Shown here piece after piece: positions 40,393 to 50,436 of a stretch of 64,000 bases of DNA; the first letter of the stretch is position 1; every line of letters begins with the position of its first letter. Origin of the DNA: CAYIHX01 sp964363305 (GTDB lineage: Bacteria > Bdellovibrionota > UBA1018); assembly GCA_964363305.1 (NCBI GenBank), contig CAYIHX010000006.1, forward strand, positions 48,403 to 112,402, given 5' to 3'. Position numbers and translations under genes: made by a program. The notes below the pieces were generated by a model. The model saw only the letters and a program-made list of their open reading frames with translations. It did not search any database and had not been told where the DNA came from.

Positions 40393-42258
40393 ATGTGTGG
40401 AATCGTAGGTTATGCGGGCACTCGCCCGGCCCTAGACGTGCTCATCAACGGTCTTAAGCGCCTCGAGTATCGCGGCTATGACTCGTCAGGTGTCGCACTT
40501 TTTTTTGAAGGAAAAATTGAGATCCAAAAATCGCAGGGCAAGGTGGAAAACATCGAGAGACTGCTGCAGCAGCTCCCTGCGGAGAGGAAGAACGCATATC
40601 GCGTGGGTATCGGTCATACCCGGTGGGCAACTCATGGTAAGCCAACTACCCAAAACGCGCACCCGCATCGTACGGGCCATGTCGTGTTGGTGCATAACGG
40701 AATTATTGAAAATTACCTGGAGATCAAACAAGAGTTGATCGCCAAAGGGCACCGGCCCGCGTCCGAGACCGACAGTGAACTTTTCGGATTTCTCGTTCTA
40801 GATGCGATGGATGGCGGTCTGGGGCTGGTCGAGGCTGTGCGAATGAGTTTTCTGCGGTTGCACGGCTCCTGTAGTGTCGTCGTGATGTCAGAGAAAGAGC
40901 CGGGAATGGTGGTGGGCGTTCGCAATGGAACCCCCCTGGTTGCGGCAGCCGACGAACAGGGCGGGGGTGTGATTGCAAGCGATGCTCAGCCAATCATCGA
41001 GTATAGCCGGGACGTCTATTTTCTCGAAGATGGAGACATGGTCATCGCGACTGAAAAGGGGCTTACCTTTTCGGAGATCCGGCTAGGGCAACCGGTACGA
41101 CGAACTCCAATCCATGTCGATTGGTCAATCGAGAGGCTCGACAAGCAGGGATTTGATCACTACATGCTCAAAGAAATCCACGAGCAGTCCGTTACGGTTG
41201 TGGATACTTTGAACGAGATGCTGGATCGGGCGAAGGCAGATCCTTTTCCCTTGGCGGCCCGCCCGGGTGCAGAGCTGCTGTCGTCGGCATCTGATATGAC
41301 GTTGGTTGCATGCGGGACCTCCTGGCATGCGGCCCTGCTGGGTAAGTATTGGCTAGAGCGGTTTGCCCGCGTGCCCGTCAGCGTGGACTACGCGAGCGAG
41401 TATCGATATCGGGAGCCGGTTCTTCAGCCCAGGTCAGTTGTCGTGGGGATCTCTCAGTCTGGAGAAACTGCGGATACTCTCGCCGTGATCAAAGATATGA
41501 AAAGGAGAGGGGTCGGGACCATTGGACTGACCAATGTTCGCGGAAGCACGATTGCGCGGGAGGTCCAGGCCAGTTTTCACACCTCTGCGGGCCCGGAGAT
41601 TGGAGTTGCCGCGACGAAGACTTTTACGGCGCAAATGCTCTCCATGTTGTTGTGGGCCGGGCATCTGGGCGTCAAGAGGAAGACCTTGCCTCCCACGATG
41701 GCCGTTCGTCTTTTTGATGATGTCATTCGTCTTCCGCTTCTGTTGAACGATCTTCTCGCTCGGGATGGCGCGTTGGTGAGGGCGACGAAGGAAATAGCCG
41801 AGAAGGTTCGTAACTCGAAGGGCTTCTTTTTCATGGGGAGAGGCTATTCCTTCCCTATCGCGCTCGAAGGGGCGCTCAAATTGAAGGAAATTGCTTACGT
41901 CCATGCGGAAGGTTATGCGGCTGGTGAGTTGAAACATGGCCCAATAGCGATGTTGGATGAGTCGATGACGGTCGTCGTGATTGCGCCCAAGGATACCTGG
42001 AGAGATAAGTCAGTCTCTAATCTTGAAGAGGTTCGGGCTCGTGGCGCTCGGATCATTGGCGTGGGGAGTGCGGGCGACACCCAGATGGAACGATTGAGTG
42101 ATTTCTGGATTCCTGTAAATACTGCGGGTCTCGATGAAGGCTTATCGCCGTTTTTAACGGCTCCGGTCGTCCAGCTCCTCAGCTATTATTTGGCAGTATT
42201 GAAAGGCACTGATGTTGATAAGCCCAGAAATCTCGCGAAAAGCGTCACTGTTGAATAG
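40393..42258 (+). CDS. glmS: Glutamine--fructose-6-phosphate aminotransferase
   Basis: 621 residues (E. coli 609). Cys2 is the glutaminase nucleophile (MCGIVGYAG). The class II amidotransferase domain has RLEYRGYDSSGVA and GIGHTRWATHGKPT. Two SIS sugar-isomerase domains follow (CGTSWHAAL, GISQSGETADT, KHGPIAMLDES) with the conserved C-terminus PRNLAKSVTVE. It makes glucosamine-6-phosphate, the step before GlmM/GlmU. It sits directly after glmU, a common pairing. No glmS ribozyme is possible in the four-base gap. Confidence 0.97.
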   Translation: MCGIVGYAGTRPALDVLINGLKRLEYRGYDSSGVALFFEGKIEIQKSQGKVENIERLLQQLPAERKNAYRVGIGHTRWATHGKPTTQNAHPHRTGHVVLVHNGIIENYLEIKQELIAKGHRPASETDSELFGFLVLDAMDGGLGLVEAVRMSFLRLHGSCSVVVMSEKEPGMVVGVRNGTPLVAAADEQGGGVIASDAQPIIEYSRDVYFLEDGDMVIATEKGLTFSEIRLGQPVRRTPIHVDWSIERLDKQGFDHYMLKEIHEQSVTVVDTLNEMLDRAKADPFPLAARPGAELLSSASDMTLVACGTSWHAALLGKYWLERFARVPVSVDYASEYRYREPVLQPRSVVVGISQSGETADTLAVIKDMKRRGVGTIGLTNVRGSTIAREVQASFHTSAGPEIGVAATKTFTAQMLSMLLWAGHLGVKRKTLPPTMAVRLFDDVIRLPLLLNDLLARDGALVRATKEIAEKVRNSKGFFFMGRGYSFPIALEGALKLKEIAYVHAEGYAAGELKHGPIAMLDESMTVVVIAPKDTWRDKSVSNLEEVRARGARIIGVGSAGDTQMERLSDFWIPVNTAGLDEGLSPFLTAPVVQLLSYYLAVLKGTDVDKPRNLAKSVTVE

Positions 42259-44530
42259 CACCGGGGAATTGCCGTTCATCACGTCTCTCAACCCTCCGCA
42301 GCGAGAGGCGGCGACCCACGTTCACGGGCCGTTGATCGTGCTGGCGGGGGCTGGCTCAGGCAAGACGAAGATGCTGACTTCCCGAGTGGCGCACCTGATC
42401 CTGTCAGAAGGGGTTCCCGGCCACCAAGTTTTGGCGGTAACCTTCACGAACAAGGCGGCCAAGGAGATGCGTGAACGCGTGGAGCGCACGCTTCAGCAGT
42501 ATGGGAGTGCGCAGCCCCTGGGGGAATGGAATCGGCCTGAGATCGGTACCTTTCATTCCATCTGCGTGAGAATTCTCCGGCGGGAGGGAGCAAGAACCCC
42601 TTTTAATAAGCCATTTGTGATTTACGATGATGCGGACCAGCTCAGCCTTTTGAAGTCGGTGGTTCAGAAGCTGGGAATTGATGAGAAGTCTTTCAGTCCG
42701 AAGGGATTCCAGGGTAGAATTAATCGCCTGAAGTGCGATGCGGTTGCCCCGGAGGAGCTTGTTCCAAAACTTCATGATGTTTACGAGCGTCAACTGCGGC
42801 GTGTTTACGAGCAGTATCAGACGGATCTTTTCGCAAGCAATGCTCTCGATTTCGGTGAAATCATCTGTATGACATACCGGTTGTTTCGCGATCATCTGGA
42901 TGTTCGGGAGAAGTACCAAAAACGTTTTCGGTTCGTGCATGTCGATGAATATCAAGACACCAACCGCGCCCAGTACCTTCTTCTTTCCATGCTTTGTTCT
43001 CCGGAGCACGGCGGGCACGGGAACATTTGTGTCGTCGGGGACGAGGACCAGTCAATTTATAAGTGGCGCGGCGCGGACATCAAGAATATTTTAGAGTTTG
43101 AGAAGGAGTATCCGGGATCGAAGGTAGTGAAGCTAGAGCAAAACTACCGTTCGACCCAGACCATTATCACCGCGGCTGGCCAAGTGATTCGGAATAACAC
43201 GCAGAGAAAAGATAAGACTCTTTGGACGGAGAACGAGAGGGGGGGCGCCGTGCAGCGTATCCAGCTTCCGGACGAGCGAGCGGAAGCCGAGATGGTCGTG
43301 AGTGAGATCAAGCGTATCGCCGCCGCCGAGTCGAAGACGTTTGACGAATTCGCGATTTTTTACCGTACCCATGCTCAAAGCCGTCAGTTTGAGGACGTAC
43401 TGCGCCGTGAGAATATTTCCTATCAGATCGTGGGTGGTCTCCGTTTTTATGATCGAAAGGAGATCAAGGATGTCTTGAGCTACCTGAAGGTGATCATGAA
43501 CCCATCAGACTCCGTAAGTCTGAAACGAGTCGTGAACGTTCCTGCTCGCGGGATCGGAAAGACGACCCTTGATAAGATTGAGGCGTATTGGATTGAGAAG
43601 CAGCGGAATCAGGCCTCCTTTACTTTTTTTGAGGCTCTTCGGGAGACTTCGGGGGAAGGTGGGGTTCTTTCTGGGGCCACGGCAAAAAAGATTCGCGCCT
43701 TCGTTGAGCTGATGGAAAGGGTCATGCAGGAGCAGCCACTTTTGCTGATGAGCGAACTTTATCACTTGCTTCTGGATGCTACGGGATACGTGGTTGGTCT
43801 CCGCCAAGAGGGAACCGAGGAGTCGCTTGCTCGCATTGAAAATTTAGAGGAACTGGACACTCTATTGCTTGAGTTTGAGGAAGATTTTTTCGCTTCCCTT
43901 CCGTCTTCGGCGTCAGAGGAAGAAAAGAAGGCGAAGAGGCCCGAACTGCTTCCGCTTTTTCTCGAGCAGTCAACGCTCGCGAGCGATGTGGAGGGCGCGG
44001 GTGGCGAAATGCCTCCGAAAGCCATATCGATGATGACGCTGCATTCTTCGAAAGGGCTGGAGTATCCCGTGGTTTTTCTGCCGGGAGTTGAGGAAGGTCT
44101 TTTTCCGTCTATTCGAGCCTGGGAGGAGTCCCCGGACGTGGAGGTAGAGGAGGAGCGTCGTCTCTGTTACGTGGGCATGACTCGAGCGCGGGAGAAACTC
44201 TACATGACTCATGTTCTCGTGCGTCGGATCTGGGGTCAGGTCCATTACCAGGAACCGGCCCGCTTTTTTCAAGAGATCCCCGCTGAGCTTGTCGAGTTTA
44301 GGGACCTGTCTCAGGGTAACTCTTCGCGGGGACGATATTACGATTCAAGCGCGGAGTATTCGCAGGTCGAGGATTCCCTGAAGGGACGTCGGTTGAAGCA
44401 TCCTACCTATGGAGACGGTAAGATCGTCGACGCCGAAGGGAGTGGGGAAGATGCGAAAGTGACCATTGATTTTAATGGTCGAGACCGTAGAAAATTTTTG
44501 TTCCGATTCGTGAAAGAGTTTCTTCAATGA
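42212..44530 (+). CDS. pcrA: ATP-dependent DNA helicase PcrA/UvrD
   Basis: 772 residues, a superfamily 1A helicase. Motif I is AGAGSGKTKMLTSRVAHL, then AVTFTNKAAKEMRERVE (Ia), VDEYQDTN (II), GDEDQSIYKWRGAD (III), QNYRSTQTI (IV), MTLHSSKGLEYPVVFLPGVE (V) and RRLCYVGMTRAREKLYM (VI). A short Tudor-like C-terminal end is present (GDGKIVDAEGSGEDAKVTID). It unwinds DNA 3' to 5' in repair and replication restart. ATG 42212 lies inside glmS (47-base overlap) with AAAGG upstream; TTG 42251 is an alternative. gatC follows by ATGA overlap. Confidence 0.95.
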   Translation: MLISPEISRKASLLNSTGELPFITSLNPPQREAATHVHGPLIVLAGAGSGKTKMLTSRVAHLILSEGVPGHQVLAVTFTNKAAKEMRERVERTLQQYGSAQPLGEWNRPEIGTFHSICVRILRREGARTPFNKPFVIYDDADQLSLLKSVVQKLGIDEKSFSPKGFQGRINRLKCDAVAPEELVPKLHDVYERQLRRVYEQYQTDLFASNALDFGEIICMTYRLFRDHLDVREKYQKRFRFVHVDEYQDTNRAQYLLLSMLCSPEHGGHGNICVVGDEDQSIYKWRGADIKNILEFEKEYPGSKVVKLEQNYRSTQTIITAAGQVIRNNTQRKDKTLWTENERGGAVQRIQLPDERAEAEMVVSEIKRIAAAESKTFDEFAIFYRTHAQSRQFEDVLRRENISYQIVGGLRFYDRKEIKDVLSYLKVIMNPSDSVSLKRVVNVPARGIGKTTLDKIEAYWIEKQRNQASFTFFEALRETSGEGGVLSGATAKKIRAFVELMERVMQEQPLLLMSELYHLLLDATGYVVGLRQEGTEESLARIENLEELDTLLLEFEEDFFASLPSSASEEEKKAKRPELLPLFLEQSTLASDVEGAGGEMPPKAISMMTLHSSKGLEYPVVFLPGVEEGLFPSIRAWEESPDVEVEEERRLCYVGMTRAREKLYMTHVLVRRIWGQVHYQEPARFFQEIPAELVEFRDLSQGNSSRGRYYDSSAEYSQVEDSLKGRRLKHPTYGDGKIVDAEGSGEDAKVTIDFNGRDRRKFLFRFVKEFLQ

Positions 44531-44847
44531 GCAAAAATAGAGTTTCGGAAGCGATGACGGAAAAAATGGCGCAACTTTCTCGCCTCAGTTTGACCGCAAA
44601 TGAGCGGGTTGAATTTACGATTCAGCTGGAGAGGGTGCTTGAATATTTTGAGGCGCTGACAATGTTGGACACTTCGAGCACTGAGCCATTGATCTATCCA
44701 TCCCTGATTGATGTCGGGACCGAGGGGTTGGCGGCTCGCGCCGATGTGTCGTTTGTGTCGCCTCTGGTTGACTCGAATGTTCCAGCTACGATCGCGGCGG
44801 CCCCTGAGTCGTTGGAGCATCAGTTTATTGTCCCGAAGGTGGTGTGA
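44527..44847 (+). CDS. gatC: Asp/Glu-tRNA amidotransferase subunit C
   Basis: 106 residues. The conserved features are LSRLSLTANERVEFTIQLER, a middle VLEYFEALTMLDTSSTEP, and the closing SLEHQFIVPKVV typical of GatC. It is the small stabilising subunit of the GatCAB complex that converts Glu-tRNA(Gln) and Asp-tRNA(Asn) to the amidated forms. It overlaps pcrA (ATGA) and gatA. Its presence implies that Gln- or Asn-tRNA is made by the indirect route. Confidence 0.93.
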   Translation: MSKNRVSEAMTEKMAQLSRLSLTANERVEFTIQLERVLEYFEALTMLDTSSTEPLIYPSLIDVGTEGLAARADVSFVSPLVDSNVPATIAAAPESLEHQFIVPKVV

Positions 44848-46289
44848 TGAGCGCTTCATTTGAATTCCTGGGTATTCAGGCTCTTCGGGATGCTTTTATC
44901 GCGGGGCGATCTTCTCCAGTAGGAACGATTGAGCAAATTCGGGAGCGTTCGAAGGGAAATGCACTGAATGCTTGGCTCGCGACAGATTTTGATCGGGCGC
45001 TTCGTAAGGCAGAGGGCGCCCGGATTCAGATTCAGACGGAGGGTCCGGACGCATTTTTGAAACGCCCGCTTTTGGGAATTCCTTTTGCTGCCAAAGATCT
45101 TTTTGTGACTCAGGGAGTGGAGACTACAGCCGCATCAAAGATCCTCCAGGGTTATATCCCGCCCTATACGGCTACGGTGATTCAGAGACTTGAGGACAAA
45201 GGGGCCATTCTTCTCGGGAAGCTCAATATGGACGAATTTGCCATGGGTGGGTCCAATGAGAATTCGGCTTTTGGGCCCGTTCTGCATCCTACGCACCCCG
45301 GGCGGGTACCCGGGGGCTCCAGCGGAGGCTCTGCTGTCGCAGTGAAGGCGGGTCTTTGCAGTTTCGCGTTAGGAAGCGACACGGGCGGCTCGATTCGTTT
45401 ACCCGCCAGCTACTGTGGTGTTGCCGGTTTCAAGCCGACTTATGGGCGTGCGAGCCGTTTTGGCATGATTGCCTTTGCCTCCTCTTTGGACCAAGCGGGT
45501 CCATTGGCGCATTCGGTGACGGACGTGGCGGAGGTGGTGCGCCTCATGTGTGGGCCAGATCCACGAGATTCGACAACGCGGACGGATGAACCCCGTCGTC
45601 CTATGAGTCTGGAGGGCTTGCGCATTGGGGTTCCTGCTGAATACTTTGGGCCGGGTCTCAATCCGGAAGTGAGAGAACATGTTGAGAGCGCCGTTTCGTG
45701 GTTCGAGTCTCGCGGAGCCGTTCGTGTTGCCGTAAGTCTTCCTCACTCTTGTTATGCGGTTTCTGCATACTATATTATTGCTGTCTGCGAAGCCTCCAGC
45801 AATTTGTCGCGATTTGACGGTGTTCGTTTCGGAAGTCGCCCGCAGGGGGTGGGATCTGAGATGGGTTTGGAGGCATTCTATGCGCGTGTGCGCTCACAGT
45901 TTGGTCCGGAGGTTAAGCGTCGAATCCTGCTGGGAACCTTTGCGCTTTCTACGGGTTACTATGAGGCGTATTACGACAAGGCCTGCCGAGTTCGCCGAAA
46001 AATTCATGAAGATTTCGCCCAAGCTTTCCGTGAGGTCGACCTAATGATGGCACCTGTTGCTCCAACTGCCGCCTATCGGATGGGCGAGAAGTCATCGAAT
46101 CCGCTTGCGATGTACCTGAACGATATTCTGACGATTCCCGTGAATTTGGCAGGACTTCCCGCGCTGAGCGTGCCGTGCGGAGTGGATCGGGAGGGACTTC
46201 CTATCGGGTTGCAGATCATCGGAGGGATACAGGGGGATGAAACGGTGCTCGCCGCTGGGCAGGCATGGGAGGGCCGCGATGGCCGTTGA
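44847..46289 (+). CDS. gatA: Asp/Glu-tRNA amidotransferase subunit A
   Basis: About 480 residues, an amidase-signature enzyme. The Ser-cisSer-Lys triad is visible: Lys in PFAAKDLFVT, the Gly/Ser run PGGSSGGSAVAV, and the nucleophile region GSDTGGSIRLPASYCG. It releases ammonia from glutamine for use by GatB. TGATG joins the gatC stop to ATG 44847; a GTG at 44844 is equivalent. It overlaps gatB by 11 bases. Confidence 0.96.
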   Translation: MSASFEFLGIQALRDAFIAGRSSPVGTIEQIRERSKGNALNAWLATDFDRALRKAEGARIQIQTEGPDAFLKRPLLGIPFAAKDLFVTQGVETTAASKILQGYIPPYTATVIQRLEDKGAILLGKLNMDEFAMGGSNENSAFGPVLHPTHPGRVPGGSSGGSAVAVKAGLCSFALGSDTGGSIRLPASYCGVAGFKPTYGRASRFGMIAFASSLDQAGPLAHSVTDVAEVVRLMCGPDPRDSTTRTDEPRRPMSLEGLRIGVPAEYFGPGLNPEVREHVESAVSWFESRGAVRVAVSLPHSCYAVSAYYIIAVCEASSNLSRFDGVRFGSRPQGVGSEMGLEAFYARVRSQFGPEVKRRILLGTFALSTGYYEAYYDKACRVRRKIHEDFAQAFREVDLMMAPVAPTAAYRMGEKSSNPLAMYLNDILTIPVNLAGLPALSVPCGVDREGLPIGLQIIGGIQGDETVLAAGQAWEGRDGR

Positions 46290-47718
46290 ATTTGATACGA
46301 TCATCGGTTTGGAGGTACATTGTCAGCTGGCTACGAAGTCAAAACTGTTCTGCGGGTGCCCGGCTCAACCTGAGGGATACTCGAGTGTTTCCGAGGTTCC
46401 GCCGAACCTCTATTCCTGTCCTGTTTGCGCCGGCCATCCTGGCACCCTTCCTGTGCTGAATGAGACGGTCGTGGAATTGGCTGTACGCGCGGGGATCGCG
46501 ACCGGGTCGCAAATTCGCGAGCGAAGCATTTTTGCGCGAAAAAACTATTTCTACCCTGATCTCCCGAAGGGGTATCAGATCACCCAGTACAGCTTGCCCA
46601 TCTGCGAGCACGGTAAGCTGGCGTTTCAAGTCGAGGGTGAAAATTTCGCCGTCGCAATCGTTCGAATTCATATCGAGGAAGATGCGGGGAAGAGCGTACA
46701 TACCTCGGCCGGTACCTTGATTAATTTGAACCGGGCGGGTGTGCCGCTCGTTGAGATCGTGAGCGCGCCAGAGATGACCAGCCCCGCGCAGGCCGGTGGC
46801 TATCTGCGAGCGATGCATTCTCTGCTGACTTCCATTGGCATCACCGACGGAAATATGCAGGAGGGAAACTTTCGCTGTGATGCCAACGTGAGTATCATGC
46901 CGCGGGGGGCATCGAAGTTCGGTACGCGTGTCGAGATTAAGAATATCAATTCCTTTCGTTTTGTAGAGAAAGCGATTCAGCACGAGATTGATCGGCAGAC
47001 GACATGGATTCGCTCGGGGCAGAAGGTAGTCCAGGAGACTCGCCTGTACGATTCCGATCGTGATGTTACCGAATCGATGCGTTCTAAGGAGGAGGCCGCT
47101 GATTACCGATACTTTCCGGATCCAGATCTTTCGCCGGTGATTGTCAGTCAGCTCCTTTTGGAAAGAGTTCGGAGGGAAATGCCGGAATTGCCGGCTCAAC
47201 GGAAGCAGAGGTATCTAAAAGTAGCGCTCTCGGAGGCGGAGGCGGATGTTATTGTTGACTCTCCGCGGCTATCGAGGCTTTTCGACGCCACTTTGCAGGG
47301 GCACGAAAATTTAGCGCAGCCTCTCTCCGTCCTGACGGCGCAGGTAGTGACCAGATACCCGGAGGTTCGCTTTGACGCGCAACACTTGGTTGCGGCTGCG
47401 GAATATTGGCAGAACGGTCTCATTTCCGCCACCAATGCCAAAAGATTGGTTCAACTTCTTGCCACCGAAGGGGGATCTCCGGAAGAGCTTTTAAGAAAGT
47501 ACGGATTGGGACAAATCAGCGATGAGGGGGCTCTCGTCGGAATGGTTGACCAAATGCTTGAAGCGAATCAGGCTCAAGTAACTGAGTTCATTTCAGGAAA
47601 AGAGAGGGTCCTCGGCTTTCTGGTCGGTCAGGTTATGAAGACCTCGGGCGGCAAGGCGAATCCGGGAATGATTCAATCGCTAATTCGGAGAAGGATCTCT
47701 GAAAGGGGAGTTAAATGA
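46279..47718 (+). CDS. gatB: Asp/Glu-tRNA amidotransferase subunit B
   Basis: About 479 residues. GatB blocks are IIGLEVHCQLATKSKLFCGC, LPVLNETVVELAVRAGIATG, KNYFYPDLPKGYQITQY, NFRCDANVSIMPRG and KNINSFRFVEKAI. The C-terminal YqeY-like helical domain ends the protein. It phosphorylates the misacylated Glu/Asp and transfers ammonia. GGGAGGG shortly upstream supports ATG 46279. It completes the gatCAB order. Confidence 0.96.
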   Translation: MAVEFDTIIGLEVHCQLATKSKLFCGCPAQPEGYSSVSEVPPNLYSCPVCAGHPGTLPVLNETVVELAVRAGIATGSQIRERSIFARKNYFYPDLPKGYQITQYSLPICEHGKLAFQVEGENFAVAIVRIHIEEDAGKSVHTSAGTLINLNRAGVPLVEIVSAPEMTSPAQAGGYLRAMHSLLTSIGITDGNMQEGNFRCDANVSIMPRGASKFGTRVEIKNINSFRFVEKAIQHEIDRQTTWIRSGQKVVQETRLYDSDRDVTESMRSKEEAADYRYFPDPDLSPVIVSQLLLERVRREMPELPAQRKQRYLKVALSEAEADVIVDSPRLSRLFDATLQGHENLAQPLSVLTAQVVTRYPEVRFDAQHLVAAAEYWQNGLISATNAKRLVQLLATEGGSPEELLRKYGLGQISDEGALVGMVDQMLEANQAQVTEFISGKERVLGFLVGQVMKTSGGKANPGMIQSLIRRRISERGVK

Positions 47719-49091
47719 AGAAACTTCGGTGGGTGACGGGACTACTGACATTGCTGGTGGCTGTGGTCATCCTCTGGGTGGGTGATCGAGGGTTGGCTAG
47801 AATAGAGAGTCATGCGGCGGGCAAGGTAGCCCATTGGCTTACTCGCTGGTCAGGCGCGGGACTTTGGCGAATCGCAGAAACACAGGTTCACTTTTTCCCC
47901 TCGCCACGTATTCAGGCAAAGTCTCTCAGCTGGAGTGAGATGGATCGCGCCTCGGCGATCGCGATAACCAGTGCCGAAGTGAGATTGAACCCTCTTCAGT
48001 GGCTAACCGGCGGACCTGCCTGGGAACTCGAGATTCAGGAGCCGTTGGTTTCTTCTGGTGCGTTTGAGATTCTTCAAAGAATGGCGAGTCGGTGGCCACT
48101 GGGTCCCGACGGTGAGATTCGACTGACGAATCCCGGTTTGCGAAAATCTGAATGGGTGTTTCGTCTCGAAAGATCAGCCGCTCGCAGAGGACTCCGCTTC
48201 AATATTCGCGGACAGAGCGAGTCGGTGCGGGTCGGCGAGTGGATCCAAGCATCTGGATTCGTGACGGCGCAAGGCGAAGTTCGTCTTGAAGGTGAAGAAT
48301 GGGGATTTGAACTGGTGAGTAATCTGACGAGCGTCCAGGTGGATGTTCCTGGGTTTTTCACAAAGCCTTCTCTCACTAGTTCTCGTGTTACCTTAGAGGG
48401 AAGGGCGTCCGACCACGAATTTGCGATTGATCACGTTACGTTGGAGGCGGGAGAGTCTATTGTGCGAGGAAATGCTTTGGCCCGCCGTCAAGCGAGAGTG
48501 GGGCTGACGCCCGACCTTTCGCAGGTCGTTCTTCAGGTACGCCTCGAGAGCGAGAAAGCTCCCTTGAAGGGACTTGAGCCTTTCCTGCCATTTTTGAGGG
48601 AAAAAGGCCTGTCTCTTCAGGAAGGAACAGGGACATTTCTGGTGCAAATCGATGGCGATAGTTCGCGTCTCGCTGTTCGAAGCGAGGGCAGCGTAGCGGG
48701 TATGAGCCTTGCCAGGGCAGATGGGCAACTGCCGCCTGTGTCAGGAGATTTCAGCTGGAAATGGAATTCGGGTCAGTGGGAAGAAAGGGTTGGAAACCTG
48801 CATGTCGGATCGAGCAGTGTGGTTCTTATGGAGCAAGAAGAGGGCGCCTTGGATAGCCTTTCTTTGAAATGGGAGGCCTCGCCTTGGATTGCCGCCGAAT
48901 GGGGTTTTGACCCATTGGAGACCGCCGAGAGGTTGGAGAAAGTTCGAGGGCAGCTCCATTGGCAAGATCATGGATTCGTGGTTTCCTCGTTGGAGACGCA
49001 GAGTCCGAAGAGCGGGCGATGGGCATCGCTGGATCGAGGAAGTGATGCGCTCCGTACGATGCGTGCTTCGCCTAAGAGAGGAACAAAATGA
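47715..49091 (+). CDS. Envelope protein, possibly AsmA-like
   Basis: 458 residues. One N-terminal membrane helix (GLLTLLVAVVILWVGD) is followed by a long periplasmic region of beta-strand character. It has AsmA-like features (the FFPSPRIQAKSLSW start, IAITSAEVRLNPLQWLTG, then repeated RVTLEGRASDHEFAIDHVTL-like strands). AsmA-type proteins are thought to move lipids to the outer membrane. The resemblance is structural and weak. It overlaps gatB by ATGA and is followed by a lipoprotein gene that it also overlaps. Confidence 0.55.
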   Translation: MKKLRWVTGLLTLLVAVVILWVGDRGLARIESHAAGKVAHWLTRWSGAGLWRIAETQVHFFPSPRIQAKSLSWSEMDRASAIAITSAEVRLNPLQWLTGGPAWELEIQEPLVSSGAFEILQRMASRWPLGPDGEIRLTNPGLRKSEWVFRLERSAARRGLRFNIRGQSESVRVGEWIQASGFVTAQGEVRLEGEEWGFELVSNLTSVQVDVPGFFTKPSLTSSRVTLEGRASDHEFAIDHVTLEAGESIVRGNALARRQARVGLTPDLSQVVLQVRLESEKAPLKGLEPFLPFLREKGLSLQEGTGTFLVQIDGDSSRLAVRSEGSVAGMSLARADGQLPPVSGDFSWKWNSGQWEERVGNLHVGSSSVVLMEQEEGALDSLSLKWEASPWIAAEWGFDPLETAERLEKVRGQLHWQDHGFVVSSLETQSPKSGRWASLDRGSDALRTMRASPKRGTK

Positions 49092-49522
49092 ACAAGTCGA
49101 TCAAATGGGCCGGATGGATATTTCTTACAGGAGCACTGACTCTGGGAGGCTGTTCGACTGAAAAGGCGAAGAATCGGGCGAAGGAGGCTGCTGCCCGGTA
49201 TTGGCAGGACAAGGCTTATCCTGGGAAATCGTTTGATGTGCAGGTGGTTGAAGCGGAGAAAGCCGACGACGGAATGTACCGAGTCAAGGGAATGATCGAT
49301 GGGGAGACTCGAGTGGGGATGTTCAACCCGGAGACTGAGACCTTTTCAGAGGGTTACTATTCGTTGGCTCATGAGCGCAGTAAGCGGATCGCCGAGCTCG
49401 AGCAAGAAGTGAAGTACTGGAAAGAGAAATCTGAAAAGCTCGATAAAGAGATTTTTAAGCTGAAGGTTCAAATGAAGTCATCTGGCGTGAAAATTGACGA
49501 GTCGTCCAATCCAAAGGAGTGA
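49088..49522 (+). CDS. Lipoprotein with C-terminal coiled coil
   Basis: 144 residues. The signal ends in the lipobox LGGC (Cys near residue 22), so it is probably an acylated lipoprotein. The middle is polar (YPGKSFDVQVVEAEKADD). Residues about 95-130 form a charged coiled coil (RIAELEQEVKYWKEKSEKLD). It overlaps both neighbours by four bases. The function is unknown; the AsmA-like upstream gene suggests an envelope role. Confidence 0.75.
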   Translation: MNKSIKWAGWIFLTGALTLGGCSTEKAKNRAKEAAARYWQDKAYPGKSFDVQVVEAEKADDGMYRVKGMIDGETRVGMFNPETETFSEGYYSLAHERSKRIAELEQEVKYWKEKSEKLDKEIFKLKVQMKSSGVKIDESSNPKE

Positions 49523-50436
49523 CATTGCTTCGCGCGTCGATTGATCTCGGAACGAATACCTGTCTCCTTCTTATTGCAGTGTGGGACCCTCTCCTTCGGC
49601 AGCCCCAGCGAGTCATGGTTGATCGGGTCTCGTATGTGCGTTTAGGGCAGAAGGTTGATCAGACGCATGAGCTTCAGCCCGAGGCGATGGAACGTACTCT
49701 TTCGTGTCTGTCTGAGTATGCGGACCAGGTCAGGGCGGCAGGGATCGACCCCCGAAGCGTGACTGCGGTCGCGACGAGTCAGGCTCGGGATGCACGAAAC
49801 GGTGCGGAATTTTTTCTTCAGATTGAGAGGAAGACGGGATTTCAGTTTCGAACATTGTCCGGTGATGATGAAGCTCAATACACCTTTCTTGGTGGGCTGC
49901 TGCCGGGACAGGACGCCGAAATGTGCGCCGTGATTGATATTGGAGGCGGGAGTACTGAACTGATGTCTACACGCGGGGGAAAGAGTCTCGACCTCGGCTC
50001 TGTACGATTTACAGAGCGGTTTTTTTTAAATGATCCAGTTTCTGATGAGGAGTTTTGGCGCTGCCAGCAGGCGATCGATCTTGCCCTTGAAGGGATGAAT
50101 TCTTGGCGGATCTCATTGCCGGAAGGCGCGGAACTCGTGGGAGTGGCCGGAACGGTCACATCCATCGCGGCTTGGAGCTTGGGAATGAAAGCATTTGATT
50201 CGTCGCGGATCGACGGGTGTGAACTGACCCGGGGTGATATTCATAGATTTGTTGAAGAACTCAAATGGAGAACTATCGCAGAAAGAAGAGAACTTGCTGG
50301 AGTCGAAGCGCAGCGAGCGGACGTTCTTCTTGCTGGGAGCATGATTCTCTGGCGGACGATGGAGCTTCTCAGCTTTTCTTCCGTGAAAGTAAGTACACGC
50401 GGCTTGCGATATGGCGTGTTAGGCATTTCCCCGTAA
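49519..50436 (+). CDS. Ppx/GppA phosphatase family protein
   Basis: 305 residues, the short ASKHA form. ATP/phosphate-binding motifs are RASIDLGTNTCLLLI at the start, AVATSQARDARNG, AVIDIGGGSTELMS mid-protein, and GVAGTVTSIAA. Family members hydrolyse polyphosphate or pppGpp; this size resembles the one-domain exopolyphosphatase/pppGpp hydrolases. The start is GTG, overlapping the lipoprotein stop. It converges on the small minus-strand genes, with an 18-base overlap at its 3' end. Confidence 0.88.
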   Translation: MTLLRASIDLGTNTCLLLIAVWDPLLRQPQRVMVDRVSYVRLGQKVDQTHELQPEAMERTLSCLSEYADQVRAAGIDPRSVTAVATSQARDARNGAEFFLQIERKTGFQFRTLSGDDEAQYTFLGGLLPGQDAEMCAVIDIGGGSTELMSTRGGKSLDLGSVRFTERFFLNDPVSDEEFWRCQQAIDLALEGMNSWRISLPEGAELVGVAGTVTSIAAWSLGMKAFDSSRIDGCELTRGDIHRFVEELKWRTIAERRELAGVEAQRADVLLAGSMILWRTMELLSFSSVKVSTRGLRYGVLGISP